The translations under genes and the position numbers were made by a program. A stretch of DNA of 64,000 nt from Arthrobacter sp. PAMC 25486 (GTDB lineage Bacteria; Actinomycetota; Actinomycetes; Actinomycetales; Micrococcaceae). The notes beneath the pieces are model-generated. The model was not told the origin of the DNA. It was given only the letters and a program-made list of their open reading frames with translations, and ran no database searches. Numbering within the stretch: the stretch's first letter is position 1; each line of letters opens with the position of its first letter. Below, piece by piece: positions 8,290 through 16,463 of this stretch. The DNA lies in contig NZ_CP007595.1 in NCBI RefSeq assembly GCF_000785535.1, positions 4,176,439 through 4,240,438 of the forward strand, read 5' to 3'.

Positions 8290-10080
8290 GTGGCTCATCT
8301 GCTGGGCGGGGAAAATCTAAGCATTGCCTTCGCCACCCGAACCGTGCTTGACGGCGTCAGTGTCGGCCTTGACGAGGGGGACCGCATTGGCATTGTGGGG
8401 CGCAACGGCGACGGCAAGTCCACGCTGATGCGCCTGCTGTCAGGGCGCCAAACCGCCGACTCCGGCCGCGTCACCGTGCGCGGCGGCGTCCATGTGGGCT
8501 ACCTGGACCAGTCGGACGTGCTCGACGGCGACCACACCGTGGGTTTCGCGATTGTGGGGGAGTCCGCCGACCACGAGTGGGCCTCCAACCCCAAGATCCG
8601 CGAAATCATGGGCGCCCTGGTCGGCGAGGTCGACTGGCACGCCAACATCCACGCGCTCTCCGGCGGGCAGAAGCGCCGTGTGGCCCTGGCCAAGCTGCTG
8701 ATCGGCGATGACGATGTCATCATGCTCGATGAGCCCACCAACCACCTTGACGTGGAGGGTGTCGCCTGGCTGGCCAAGCACCTGCAGGAACGCTGGCGTG
8801 CCAACGAGGGCGCCTTCCTCGTGGTCACCCACGACCGCTGGTTCCTTGACGAGGTCTGCAACCGGACCTGGGAAGTTCATGACGGCATCATTGACCCGTT
8901 CGACGGCGGTTACGCCGCCTATGTTTTGGCCCGCGCAGAGCGTGACCGGACGGCGAACGTGATGGAGTCCAAGCGCGTTCAGTTGGTCAAGAAGGAGCTG
9001 GCGTGGCTGCGCCGCGGCGCCCCGGCTCGTACGGCGAAGCCGAAGTTCCGCATCGAGGCCGCCAACGCGATCATCGCCGACGTCCCCGAGCCCCGCGACA
9101 CCGTGGCCCTGTCCAAGATGGCCACGGCCCGCCTGGGCAAGGATGTGCTGGATTTGGAAAACGTTTCCCTGACGTATGGCGAGGGCGAGAACGCCAAGGA
9201 ACTTTTCAACAACATCACGCTGCGCCTGGCCCCGGGGGAGCGGCTCGGCCTGGTCGGCGTCAATGGTGCGGGCAAGACCACGCTGTTGCGCCTGCTCAAC
9301 GGTGAGGTCCAGCCGTCCTCCGGCAAGGTCAAGACCGGCAAGACCGTGCGCACTGCGGTCCTGACGCAGGAGGTCCGGGAGCTGGACGACGTCCTGGACA
9401 TGCGCGTGATCGAGGTGATTGAGCGGGAGAAGCGCTCCTTTGACGTGGGCGGCAAGGACATGACGGCCGGGCAGCTCGTGGAGCAGCTGGGCTTCACGAA
9501 GGACAAGCAGTGGACCATGGTGAAGGACCTTTCCGGTGGTGAGCGCCGGCGTCTGCAGCTGCTGCGCCTGCTGGTGGGCGAGCCGAACGTGCTCATGCTC
9601 GATGAGCCCACCAACGATCTCGACACCGACACGCTGGCCGCCGTGGAGGATGTACTGGACGGCTGGCCTGGCACGCTCGTTGTGGTCTCGCACGATAGGT
9701 ACCTGCTGGAGCGCGTCACTGACCACCAGATGGCGTTGCTCGGCGACGGCCAGCTGCGCGGTCTGCCCGGCGGCGTGGACCAGTACCTGGAGCTGCGTGC
9801 CGGGGCTGGGGTTGGCCCGTCCGCTTCGTCCCCGTCCGCTGCTGCTGCGCCGTCCGGACCCACGGAGGCGCAGAAGCGCGACGCCCGCAAGGTGCTGAAC
9901 CGCCTCGAGCGCCAGCTCGGCAAGAACTCTGCCGCCGACGCCAAGATCCACGCCCAGATGACTGAGAACGTGGGCAACTACGACGTGCTGGGTGAGCTTC
10001 AAGCCAAGCTGGCCAAGCTCGCCACCGAGCGCGAGGGCCTGGAACTTGAATGGCTCGGAGCCTCCGAGGTGCTCGAGTAG
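8290..10080 (+). CDS. ABC-F family ATP-binding protein
   Basis: About 596 residues with two ABC domains and no membrane segments, the hallmark of ABC-F proteins that act on ribosomes. The first domain has GIVGRNGDGKST, LSGGQKRRVALAK and VIMLDEPTNHLD. The second has GLVGVNGAGKTT, LSGGERRRLQLLR and VLMLDEPTNDLD. A charged linker lies between them, and a Ser/Ala/Pro hinge then leads to a C-terminal helical coiled-coil extension. The frame is open upstream to 8203 inside ispE, but the GTG at 8290 (VAHLLGGENLS) matches family N-termini and has AGAAAG in front. It is probably the translational or antibiotic-protection type found beside ispE in many actinobacteria; the exact ribosomal role cannot be told from sequence alone. 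Confidence 0.92.
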   Translation: MAHLLGGENLSIAFATRTVLDGVSVGLDEGDRIGIVGRNGDGKSTLMRLLSGRQTADSGRVTVRGGVHVGYLDQSDVLDGDHTVGFAIVGESADHEWASNPKIREIMGALVGEVDWHANIHALSGGQKRRVALAKLLIGDDDVIMLDEPTNHLDVEGVAWLAKHLQERWRANEGAFLVVTHDRWFLDEVCNRTWEVHDGIIDPFDGGYAAYVLARAERDRTANVMESKRVQLVKKELAWLRRGAPARTAKPKFRIEAANAIIADVPEPRDTVALSKMATARLGKDVLDLENVSLTYGEGENAKELFNNITLRLAPGERLGLVGVNGAGKTTLLRLLNGEVQPSSGKVKTGKTVRTAVLTQEVRELDDVLDMRVIEVIEREKRSFDVGGKDMTAGQLVEQLGFTKDKQWTMVKDLSGGERRRLQLLRLLVGEPNVLMLDEPTNDLDTDTLAAVEDVLDGWPGTLVVVSHDRYLLERVTDHQMALLGDGQLRGLPGGVDQYLELRAGAGVGPSASSPSAAAAPSGPTEAQKRDARKVLNRLERQLGKNSAADAKIHAQMTENVGNYDVLGELQAKLAKLATEREGLELEWLGASEVLE

Positions 10081-10141
10081 CCCCTGGCCTTTGCTGATCC
10101 TGGTTTGCCCTGATATGCCGTGTGGCGACGGCATGTTGCGA

Positions 10142-10184
10142 ACTCATGCACATTATTCCGGGTGTCGGAATAATGCGCATGAGT
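10142..10184. terminator. 19-bp inverted repeat between convergent genes, probable bidirectional terminator
   Basis: The left arm, ACTCATGCACATTATTCCG (10142-10160), pairs with 10166-10184 at 18 of 19 positions, with a GGTGT loop. It lies 60 bases after the ABC-F stop and 25 bases beyond the stop of the convergent antitoxin-like gene. There is no T-run on either side, so a protein-binding role is also possible. Confidence 0.55.
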
Positions 10185-10208
10185 GTACGTGGTGCCATGG
10201 TGTGAGCG

Positions 10209-10571
10209 TTAGTGGCTGACTTTGGCGAGATATTCCACCAAGGCGGCTCGAACAACATCACTGGGTTTGCGGTTTTCCCTGGCACTGAGGGCTACTAGTT
10301 GTGCATCAAGTTCTTTGGGAAGCCTGATGGACCTGGACGGAGAGGTGCCGGATTTGCTCAGTGATGGTTTTCCCACCGCGCGTTTGACTGCCGCTGACGA
10401 TCCGAGCGCGGCTTCCAACAGGGATTGTCCGGCGCCAGGGGAGGGGGAATGGGTGATCACTGACTCGGGGGCCATGGAGAAATCAGATTCGGCCCACTCG
10501 GCGAGTCGGATGGCATCTGCTTGGGCAGATTCCGTCAGCTCATCGTTCGGGAGGCTGTTATTCGGTGTCAT
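10209..10571 (-). CDS. Ribbon-helix-helix (CopG-like) protein, probable antitoxin
   Basis: A 120-residue acidic protein. The C-terminal third, SRSIRLPKELDAQLVALSAR followed by ENRKPSDVVRAALVEYL, is a typical ribbon-helix-helix DNA-binding unit: one beta strand, then two helices. Proteins of this kind usually bind their own operator and neutralise a partner toxin. Its ATG overlaps the stop of the upstream toxin-like gene (ATGA), giving a toxin-first operon. The N-terminal ~75 residues are low in recognisable features and would be the toxin-binding part. Because the partner carries an in-frame stop (10784-10786), this may be an orphan antitoxin kept as a regulator or as protection. Confidence 0.72.
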   Translation of the reverse strand: MTPNNSLPNDELTESAQADAIRLAEWAESDFSMAPESVITHSPSPGAGQSLLEAALGSSAAVKRAVGKPSLSKSGTSPSRSIRLPKELDAQLVALSARENRKPSDVVRAALVEYLAKVSH

Positions 10572-10846
10572 TCCTCTGACCTTTCTCGGGCGAAATCTAG
10601 GTGCTTCTGGCGTGCTTTCATAACATGGAAGACCAGAATGTCGGCAGGTGGCGTGATCACGACCATGACTTCCAGCATCGTTGACCGGTCTGCGCTTGTG
10701 CCGATGAAGGGATCGGGGCGAGTGCTGGAGCCCGCCCGCGGTTCATCGAAGTGCTGCACGCGGTAGACGTAGTTTTGAATCGCCTACAAAGCGTCCGAGT
10801 GCGTGATGCCGTGTTTGTCCGCGCTTTCAGACCCACGGATCGCCAT
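10568..10846 (-). pseudogene. Toxin-like gene interrupted by an in-frame TAG
   Basis: Reading the minus strand from the ATG at 10846 gives MAIRGSESADKHGITHSDAL, then TAG at 10786-10784. The same frame then continues for 63 residues, through FIGTSADRSTMLEVMV and ILVFHVMKARQKHLD, to a TGA that overlaps the antitoxin ATG. The two halves fit one small family found with RHH antitoxins: N-terminal SA-KHGI--D, then a strand with -IG---G-LEV and the ending V-HAM--R-K. So the gene seems to be one ~92-residue toxin-like protein broken by a single nonsense codon, with no change of frame. An internal re-start seems unlikely to give an active protein. No ribosome binding site is obvious in front of the ATG. 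Confidence 0.65.
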
Positions 10847-10893
10847 GGATATATTTAATGACGACCAGGTGAATATTGCAAGACAATATCAAT
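10844..10893 (-). promoter_or_regulatory. Candidate promoter/operator of the toxin-antitoxin operon
   Basis: On the minus strand TTGCAA (-35-like), an 18-base spacer and TAAATA (-10-like) lie just before the toxin ATG at 10846. An inverted repeat ATATTG-N5-CAATAT (10873-10889) overlaps the -35 box, where an RHH antitoxin would be expected to bind for autoregulation. This is a by-eye assignment. Confidence 0.35.
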
Positions 10894-10943
10894 GAGCACA
10901 GGCTGTGGCGTCCCCTGCCAAAGCTATGTTCTGAGCTGCCCGT

Positions 10944-11026
10944 CCCAATCTGCGTAGCACTCACACTGGGTGTGCCGCCTGGCACTGTTGTGCGGCACAC
11001 CCGAGTCCAGTTCAGCGCAGATTGGG
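10944..11026. repeat. Nested perfect inverted repeats (83 bp)
   Basis: Outer arms CCCAATCTGCG (10944-10954) and CGCAGATTGGG (11016-11026) are perfect 11-base complements. They enclose a second perfect pair, GGGTGTGCCGC (10968-10978) and GCGGCACACCC (10992-11002), around a 13-base loop. The unpaired arms between the stems are each about 13 bases. It lies in the roughly 290-base gap between the broken toxin gene and the broken AbiEi-like gene, where there is no credible ORF. It could be a structured RNA, a small non-autonomous mobile repeat or a two-site operator. Confidence 0.6.
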
Positions 11027-11133
11027 TCAGAAGTTGCTGGATCATTCCTCCACAGCCCGGGCCCCGCTCCCCGCCACCCACAATTACGACGCCGGGGCTG
11101 CCGCTGGCCGTGTTTTTGGCCAACCATGGTGCC

Positions 11134-11971
11134 ATGAGCCCCCGCAGAAGCCCCGTTAAGCAGTCCATTGAAGCGGTCATCGCATCCCTGGGTGGGACGG
11201 CCCGTCAAAAGCCCTCCTGATCTGCGGATTTTCCAGCCGACAGATCCGAGAGGCCGTTGCGGGCGGGTTGATTCAGCGCTGTGCTCGAGGTGTATACGCC
11301 GTGCCACAAATTTCTGCCGAGGCCGCCTTCCTGGCCGCCCAGCAAGCCAGGCGTACCTGCCTGAGTAAGGCGGCTGAACTTGGGCTGTGGGTATTGGAGG
11401 AGCCGAAACAGCTGCATGTTGCCGTGGCCCATGGGCGGCCGGTGCCCGGGTGCGTGGTTCACCGGGTCAAGGGTGGTCAAACACTAACGGATATTCTCCG
11501 GCAATGCGTCCGTTGCGGCACCGAGGTTGAAGCGCTGGCCATCTTGGAATCGGCCGTCGTCAACGAAAAATGCTCCATCAACCATCTCCGCAAGACCTTC
11601 ATTGGACGGGAAGACACCGGCGGGCGCGCCATTGTGGAACGGATTGACCCACAGTCCATGTCCATTGCTGAAACCTGCAGCCGCTACCACCTGCGCAGAC
11701 GGGCCACAACGTGCAGGGCCAGGCCTTCATCATCCATGCCGGGCACATGGATGTCGTGGTCGACGGGATTCTGGGCCTGGAAATCGACAGCAATAAGTAC
11801 CACAACGACGCCAAACAATGGAGGAAAGACCTGCACAAGGACACCATGTATGTGTTGGCGGGGATGTGACGGCTGAGGATTCCTGCGGCCGTCGCCATGT
11901 ACCAACCGGAGATCATGGTGGGGTGGGTGGACCAGGCTCTGGCACGGATACGCTCAAAGCATGAGGTTTGA
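11134..11971 (+). pseudogene. AbiEi/DUF559-type protein gene, broken by frameshifts
   Basis: Three pieces of one protein lie in different frames. Piece 1 starts at the ATG at 11134 (MSPRRSPVKQSIEAVIASLG) and stops at 11220. Piece 2 begins one frame over with ALLICGFSSRQIREAVAGGL, then RCARGVYAVP, a typical type IV antitoxin-like winged-helix N-terminus; it runs through RTCLSKAAELGLWVLEEPKQ and AIVERIDPQSMSIAETCSRY. Piece 3, after a second -1 shift near 11693, reads GHMDVVVDGILGLEIDSNKY, the start of the DUF559 nuclease-like domain, and meets a TGA near 11867 before a residual tail to 11971. Two apparent single-base deletions and a stop make it a pseudogene. Intact relatives are common in Arthrobacter-type genomes, about 280 residues long. 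Confidence 0.72.
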
Positions 11972-12130
11972 AATGCGGTGACGCCGCAGTGGGGCCACAC
12001 GTTGCGCTGTGAGCTTTGCCACTGCCAGGCATAAATATCACAGCCACGATGGCTCTCAACTCGCGAAATATGCCATGGCCGTGGCACACTATATTCTCGT
12101 GAGCTTCTCGCGAGAGCAAGTGGCGCATGG

Positions 12131-12202
12131 TCCGCCCTGGTGTAACGGCAGCACCCCAGCCTTTGGAGCTGTGGAGTACAGGTTCGAATCCTGTGGGCGG
12201 AA
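12131..12202 (+). tRNA. tRNA-Gln (anticodon TTG)
   Basis: A 72-base cloverleaf. The acceptor TCCGCCC (12131-12137) pairs with GGGCGGA (12195-12201), followed by discriminator A and an encoded CCA (12203-12205). The anticodon loop CTTTGGA has TTG at 12163-12165, which reads CAA (Gln). The T loop contains GGTTCGAATCC. It lies just right of the decayed accessory pocket, and its 3' end faces glmU. Confidence 0.95.
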
Positions 12203-12307
12203 CCATTTGGCAAAAGTTCGGGCACCTGCGCCGAGCAGGTACCATGGAATAGTTTCCCATTGCGTACGTTTGAAAACGGACTTGTGTCCGGGTAGGAGTG
12301 CCACTTA

Positions 12308-13768
12308 GTGAGCCCCCAAGACATCCCCACCACCAACCCGGCAGCAGTGATTGTTCTCGCCGCCGGCGCGGGAACCCGGATGAAATCACGCACACCCAAG
12401 ATCTTGCACACCATTGGTGGCATATCCATGGTTGGCCATGCGATGGCAGCGGCCAAGGGTCTCGCCCCGGCCACGCTGGCTGTTGTTGTCAGGCATGAGC
12501 GTGATCTCGTCGCTGCACACATCACCGCACTCGATGAAACCGCGCACATTGTCGACCAGGATGAGGTCCCCGGCACCGGCCGCGCAGTCCAGCAGGCCCT
12601 GCAGACACTCGACGCACAGGCCCCGCTCGATGGCACAGTGGTTGTCACCTACGGCGATGTCCCGCTGCTCACCACCGAACTGCTCGCCGAGCTCGTCGCC
12701 ACGCATGACAGGGACGCCAACGCCGTCACCGTGCTGACAGCCGTTCTGGACGACGCCGCCGGGTACGGGCGCATCCTCCGCGATGCCACCGACGGCACCG
12801 TCCTGGGCATTCGTGAGCACAAGGACGCCACCGACGCCGAGCGTAAAATCCGTGAGATCAACTCCGGCATCTACGCCTTCGACGCCGCCGTCCTGCGCAC
12901 CGCGCTGCAAAGTGTCACCACAGACAACAACCAGGGTGAGATGTACCTCACCGATGTTCTTTCCCTGGCCAGGAACGACGGCGGCCGGGTCGCCGCGGTC
13001 TCCACCACCGACCGCTGGCAGGTGGAAGGCGCCAACGACCGCGTGCAGCTTGCCGCGCTCGGCACCGAACACAACCGCCGCATCGTTGAAGGCTGGATGC
13101 GCGCCGGCGTGTCCATCATCGACCCCGCCACCACCTGGATCGACTCCACAGTGGAACTCGCCGAGGACGTCACCATCCTGCCCGGCACCCAGCTGCACGG
13201 AACAACAACTGTGGCGCGTGACGCCGTCGTTGGTCCCGATTCAACGCTGACCGATGTGCAGATCGGCGAAGGTGCCGAAGTGAGCCGCACCCACGGTTCC
13301 GGTGCCATCATCGGCGCGGGCGCCCACGTTGGCCCCTTCACCTACCTGCGCCCCGGCACGGTGCTGGGTGCGGACGGCAAGATCGGCGCGTTCTACGAAA
13401 CAAAGAACGTCACCATCGGGCGCGGCTCCAAACTGAGCCACCTTGGCTATGCCGGCGATGCTGAGATTGGTGAGGACACCAACATCGGCTGCGGCAACAT
13501 CACGGCCAACTTCGATGGCGTGAACAAGCACCGCACCGTCATTGGATCGGGCGTGCGCACAGGCTCCAATACCGTGTTCGTGGCCCCGGTTTCCGTGGGG
13601 GACGGTGCCTTCACCGCCGCCGGCGCCATTGTCCGCAAGGATGTGCCGGCCGGCGCGCTCACCATGAGCGTCGCCCCGCAGCGCAACTCCGAGGGCTGGA
13701 CTGCCGAGCACCGCCCCGGCAGCATCTCCGCCGAAGCGGCCACCGCCGCCGGCAACGGCGCCAACTAA
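12308..13768 (+). CDS. glmU: Bifunctional GlmU: GlcN-1-P acetyltransferase / GlcNAc-1-P uridyltransferase
   Basis: A 486-residue cytoplasmic enzyme that makes UDP-GlcNAc, the entry point for peptidoglycan and for the amino-sugar polymer genes further on. The N-terminal Rossmann domain has the signature VIVLAAGAGTRMKS and PKILHTIGG, with VTYGDVPLL further in. The C-terminal left-handed beta-helix carries hexapeptide repeats, the acetyltransferase stretch GPFTYLRPGT with ETKNVTIG, and ends in a short disordered tail. The start is GTG (VSPQDIP). The next gene is prs, as in most actinobacteria; the 39-base gap to prs shows no terminator, so the two are probably co-transcribed. Confidence 0.96.
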   Translation: MSPQDIPTTNPAAVIVLAAGAGTRMKSRTPKILHTIGGISMVGHAMAAAKGLAPATLAVVVRHERDLVAAHITALDETAHIVDQDEVPGTGRAVQQALQTLDAQAPLDGTVVVTYGDVPLLTTELLAELVATHDRDANAVTVLTAVLDDAAGYGRILRDATDGTVLGIREHKDATDAERKIREINSGIYAFDAAVLRTALQSVTTDNNQGEMYLTDVLSLARNDGGRVAAVSTTDRWQVEGANDRVQLAALGTEHNRRIVEGWMRAGVSIIDPATTWIDSTVELAEDVTILPGTQLHGTTTVARDAVVGPDSTLTDVQIGEGAEVSRTHGSGAIIGAGAHVGPFTYLRPGTVLGADGKIGAFYETKNVTIGRGSKLSHLGYAGDAEIGEDTNIGCGNITANFDGVNKHRTVIGSGVRTGSNTVFVAPVSVGDGAFTAAGAIVRKDVPAGALTMSVAPQRNSEGWTAEHRPGSISAEAATAAGNGAN

Positions 13769-13807
13769 AACTTCTCACCGACCCCACCATTGCGAGAAAG
13801 CGAACCC

Positions 13808-14788
13808 ATGAGCGAACTAAGCCGTAACGTCGACAGGAAACTGGTGCTGGCAACCGGCCGCGCCCACCCCGAGCTGGCCGAGGAAGTGGCGCAATGTTTG
13901 GGCACGGAACTGCTGCCAATGTCGGCTTACGACTTTGCCAACGGTGAGATCTACGTCCGTTCCGGGGAGAGCGTGCGTGGCAAGGAAGTCTTCATCATCC
14001 AGGCCCACCCGGCACCGTTGAACAACTGGCTCATGGAACAGCTCATCATGGTCGATTCCATGAAGCGCGCCTCCGCCAGCGTCATCACCGTCGTTGCCCC
14101 GTTCTACCCGTACTCACGCCAGGACAAGAAGGGACGCGGCCGCGAGCCGATCTCAGCCCGCCTGGTTGCCGACCTGTACAAGACGGCCGGCGCCGACCGC
14201 ATCATGAGCGTTGACCTGCACACGGCGCAGATCCAGGGCTTCTTCGACGGCCCCGTCGACCACCTTTTTGCCATCCCGCTGCTGGCTGACCATATCCGCA
14301 AGAGCGTGGGGGACGACGACGTCACTGTCGTTTCCCCCGACACCGGCCGCGTGCGCGTGGCCGAGCAGTGGGCCGAGCGTTTGGGTGGGGCGCCTCTCGC
14401 GTTCGTCCACAAGTCACGCGATTTGACCGTGCCCAACCAGGCCGTCTCCAAGACTGTTGTCGGCCAGGTAAAGGGCCGCACCTGTGTCCTGATCGATGAC
14501 ATGATCGACACCGGCGGAACCATCGCCGGCGCCGTCAAGGTCCTCAAGGATGCCGGTGCCAAGGATGTCATCATCGCCGCCACCCACGCCATCTTCTCGG
14601 ATCCGGCTGCCGAGCGCCTCGCCAACTGCGGTGCCCGCGAAGTGGTTGTCACCAACACGCTGCCCATCCCGGAAGAGAAGCGCTTCGAGACCCTCACGGT
14701 GCTTTCCATCGCTCCGTTGTTGGCCCGCGCCATCAAGGAAGTCTTCGAGGACGGCTCCGTTACGAGCTTGTTCGACGGCGACGCGTAG
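13808..14788 (+). CDS. prs: Ribose-phosphate pyrophosphokinase (PRPP synthase)
   Basis: 326 residues. It makes PRPP from ribose-5-phosphate and ATP for nucleotide, His and Trp synthesis. The ATP/flexible-loop region has YSRQDKKGRGREPISARLVA, the catalytic area has VDLHTAQIQGFFDGP, and the PRPP-binding loop is VLIDDMIDTGGTIAGA. The frame opens at 13790, but the ATG at 13808 (MSELSRN) has GAGAAAG upstream and fits the family start. It forms the glmU-prs unit, closed by a terminator. Confidence 0.95.
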   Translation: MSELSRNVDRKLVLATGRAHPELAEEVAQCLGTELLPMSAYDFANGEIYVRSGESVRGKEVFIIQAHPAPLNNWLMEQLIMVDSMKRASASVITVVAPFYPYSRQDKKGRGREPISARLVADLYKTAGADRIMSVDLHTAQIQGFFDGPVDHLFAIPLLADHIRKSVGDDDVTVVSPDTGRVRVAEQWAERLGGAPLAFVHKSRDLTVPNQAVSKTVVGQVKGRTCVLIDDMIDTGGTIAGAVKVLKDAGAKDVIIAATHAIFSDPAAERLANCGAREVVVTNTLPIPEEKRFETLTVLSIAPLLARAIKEVFEDGSVTSLFDGDA

Positions 14789-14808
14789 CCCCTAACTTTT
14801 TCTGCCAG

Positions 14809-14846
14809 ACGGCCGCGTCCCCTCATCGGGACACGGCCGTTGGTGT
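14809..14846 (+). terminator. Intrinsic terminator after prs
   Basis: The stem ACGGCCGCGTCCC (14809-14821) pairs with GGGACACGGCCGT (14828-14840) with one C-A mismatch and a 6-base loop. It is followed by TGGTGTTTT, 21 bases after the prs stop. Confidence 0.85.
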
Positions 14847-15185
14847 TTTAGGCGCGTCCGGTTGCGCACGCATACGCATCACTTGAGCCCGCTTCCGCGT
14901 ATAGGTGCTCATGCGCTGAAGTCAGGACGAGTGGGGCATCTGCGCGCGGGCCACGGCGCCCCTGCTCGGACCCGACCCTGCTCGGACCCTGCCCTGCACC
15001 CCGAAGCCCGGAAGCCAGGCGTCCGTTCGGTGCCCGTCTCTCTGCTAAGCTTGTCCAGTAAACCTTGGCGAGGGACGCTTGCAAAAGTGTCCGTGATCGA
15101 CTGGGTCCCACAGCTCCTGAATCTTTGATGGATTGTGTTGACCTGTTTAGTCCACGCCCACCACAAAGTATGAAGGAGCTTTTTC
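14847..15185 (+). other. Non-coding stretch before rplY, with a 16-base tandem repeat
   Basis: About 340 bases without a credible gene. The only visible structure is a doubled CCCTGCTCGGACCC (14960-14973 and 14976-14989, period 16). The last 60 bases contain TTGACC (15138-15143), which may be a -35 for rplY, and AAGGAGCTTTTTC just before its ATG, a strong ribosome binding site. Confidence 0.4.
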
Positions 15186-15758
15186 ATGTCTGATTTGAAC
15201 CTCATCGGCGAAACACGCAACGAATTCGGCAAGGGCGCGGCACGCCGCATCCGCCGTGCAGCCCAGATCCCCGCCGTCATCTACGGCCACGGCGCAGCCC
15301 CCCTGCACTTGGTTCTGCCTGAGCGCGCAACGGTTCGCGCCATCCGCGCAGCCAACGCACTGCTGACCATCACCATCGACGGCGAAGAGCACCTCGCCCT
15401 GGTGAAGGACATCCAGCGCGACCCCGTTCTGCAGATCGTCGAGCACATCGACCTCTTGACCGTGAAGAAGGGCGAGAAGGTCATTGTTGACGTTCCCGTT
15501 GTTCTCGTGGGCGAGCCTGCACCGGCCACCGTTGTCAACCAGGAAGAAGTTGTTGTCAGCCTCTCCGCCGACGCAACCCACCTGCCTGCACGCATCGAGG
15601 TCAACATCGAGGGCCTGGCCGCTGGCCAGCACGTCCTCGCCGGAGATCTCGTTCTGCCTGCCGGCGTCGAGCTGGTCAACGAAGCTGACCTGCTGATCGT
15701 TCACTTCGCCGAGCCTGTTGTTGTCGCCGAAGCTGAAACTGAAGCAGCTGCTGAGTAA
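15186..15758 (+). CDS. rplY: 50S ribosomal protein L25/general stress protein Ctc
   Basis: A 190-residue long (CTC) form of L25, which binds 5S rRNA. The N-terminal L25 domain begins SDLNLIGETRNEFGKGAARR and includes IPAVIYGHG; it is followed by the C-terminal TL5/CTC beta domain (about residues 95-180). The end is acidic (EAETEAAAE), as usual for this form. A near-ideal AAGGAG lies 9 bases before the ATG. pth follows after 8 bases, which is the standard actinobacterial rplY-pth pair. Confidence 0.95.
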   Translation: MSDLNLIGETRNEFGKGAARRIRRAAQIPAVIYGHGAAPLHLVLPERATVRAIRAANALLTITIDGEEHLALVKDIQRDPVLQIVEHIDLLTVKKGEKVIVDVPVVLVGEPAPATVVNQEEVVVSLSADATHLPARIEVNIEGLAAGQHVLAGDLVLPAGVELVNEADLLIVHFAEPVVVAEAETEAAAE

Positions 15759-15766
15759 TCACACGC

Positions 15767-16339
15767 ATGAGTGATACTTGGCTTGTAGTCGGGCTCGGGA
15801 ATCCCGGGCCCGGCTACAGCCGTAACAGGCACAATATTGGCTACATGGTGGTTGAGGAACTTGCCTCCCGCCTCGGCGCCACTTTCAAGACCCACAAAGC
15901 AAAGGCGCTCGTGGCTACGGGCCGTTTGGCGGTGGGCGGGCACAAGCTGATCCTGGCCAAACCCACAGTTTTCATGAACCTCAATGGCGGCCCGACGGCG
16001 GCACTCGCCAAGTTCTACAACCTCCCCGCCGCGAATGTCATCGCCGTGCATGACGAGATTGAGATCCCTTTTGACACCGTCAAGCTCAAGCTTGGTGGCG
16101 GCGAAGGCGGCCACAATGGATTGCGTGACATCTCCAAAACCCTGGGCACCAAAGATTATTACAGGGTGCGGGCAGGAGTCGGGCGGCCTCCGGGACGGGC
16201 CGACGCGGCCAGCCATGTGCTGCGCGATTTCTCCAGCACAGAGAACAAGGCCCTGCCATTCCTCATCGACAATGCGGCCGATGCTGTGGAACTCCTTGTC
16301 ACCGATGGGCTGCTGGCGGCCCAGGCAAAATTCCGGTAG
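15767..16339 (+). CDS. pth: Peptidyl-tRNA hydrolase
   Basis: A 190-residue enzyme that frees tRNA from prematurely released peptidyl-tRNA. The N-terminal VVGLGNPGPGYSRNRHNIGY holds the catalytic His (in RHN) and the GNPG signature. KPTVFMNLNGG, HDEIEIPFDTVKLKLGGG and GGHNGLRDI follow in family order. It is co-transcribed with rplY. Confidence 0.96.
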   Translation: MSDTWLVVGLGNPGPGYSRNRHNIGYMVVEELASRLGATFKTHKAKALVATGRLAVGGHKLILAKPTVFMNLNGGPTAALAKFYNLPAANVIAVHDEIEIPFDTVKLKLGGGEGGHNGLRDISKTLGTKDYYRVRAGVGRPPGRADAASHVLRDFSSTENKALPFLIDNAADAVELLVTDGLLAAQAKFR

Positions 16340-16463
16340 GACACCCATTTAACTTTGTCTGTGGTTTGCCTCACAGGGGCTGTTAGAATCGGCCTAAGTC
16401 ACGGCCGTATGAATTGATGCTCAGATCACGCGGATGAATTCGTGACCCAGAGGGTGAACGAGT

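Noticed and set aside
10876..11220. An open frame of 114 codons across the nested inverted repeats
   Set aside because: It runs through the repeats and then shares the first part of the AbiEi-like pseudogene; its upstream part has no family-like sequence.
14862..15128. Possible small gene before rplY
   Set aside because: No ribosome binding site and a product dominated by a tandem repeat; no homology seen.
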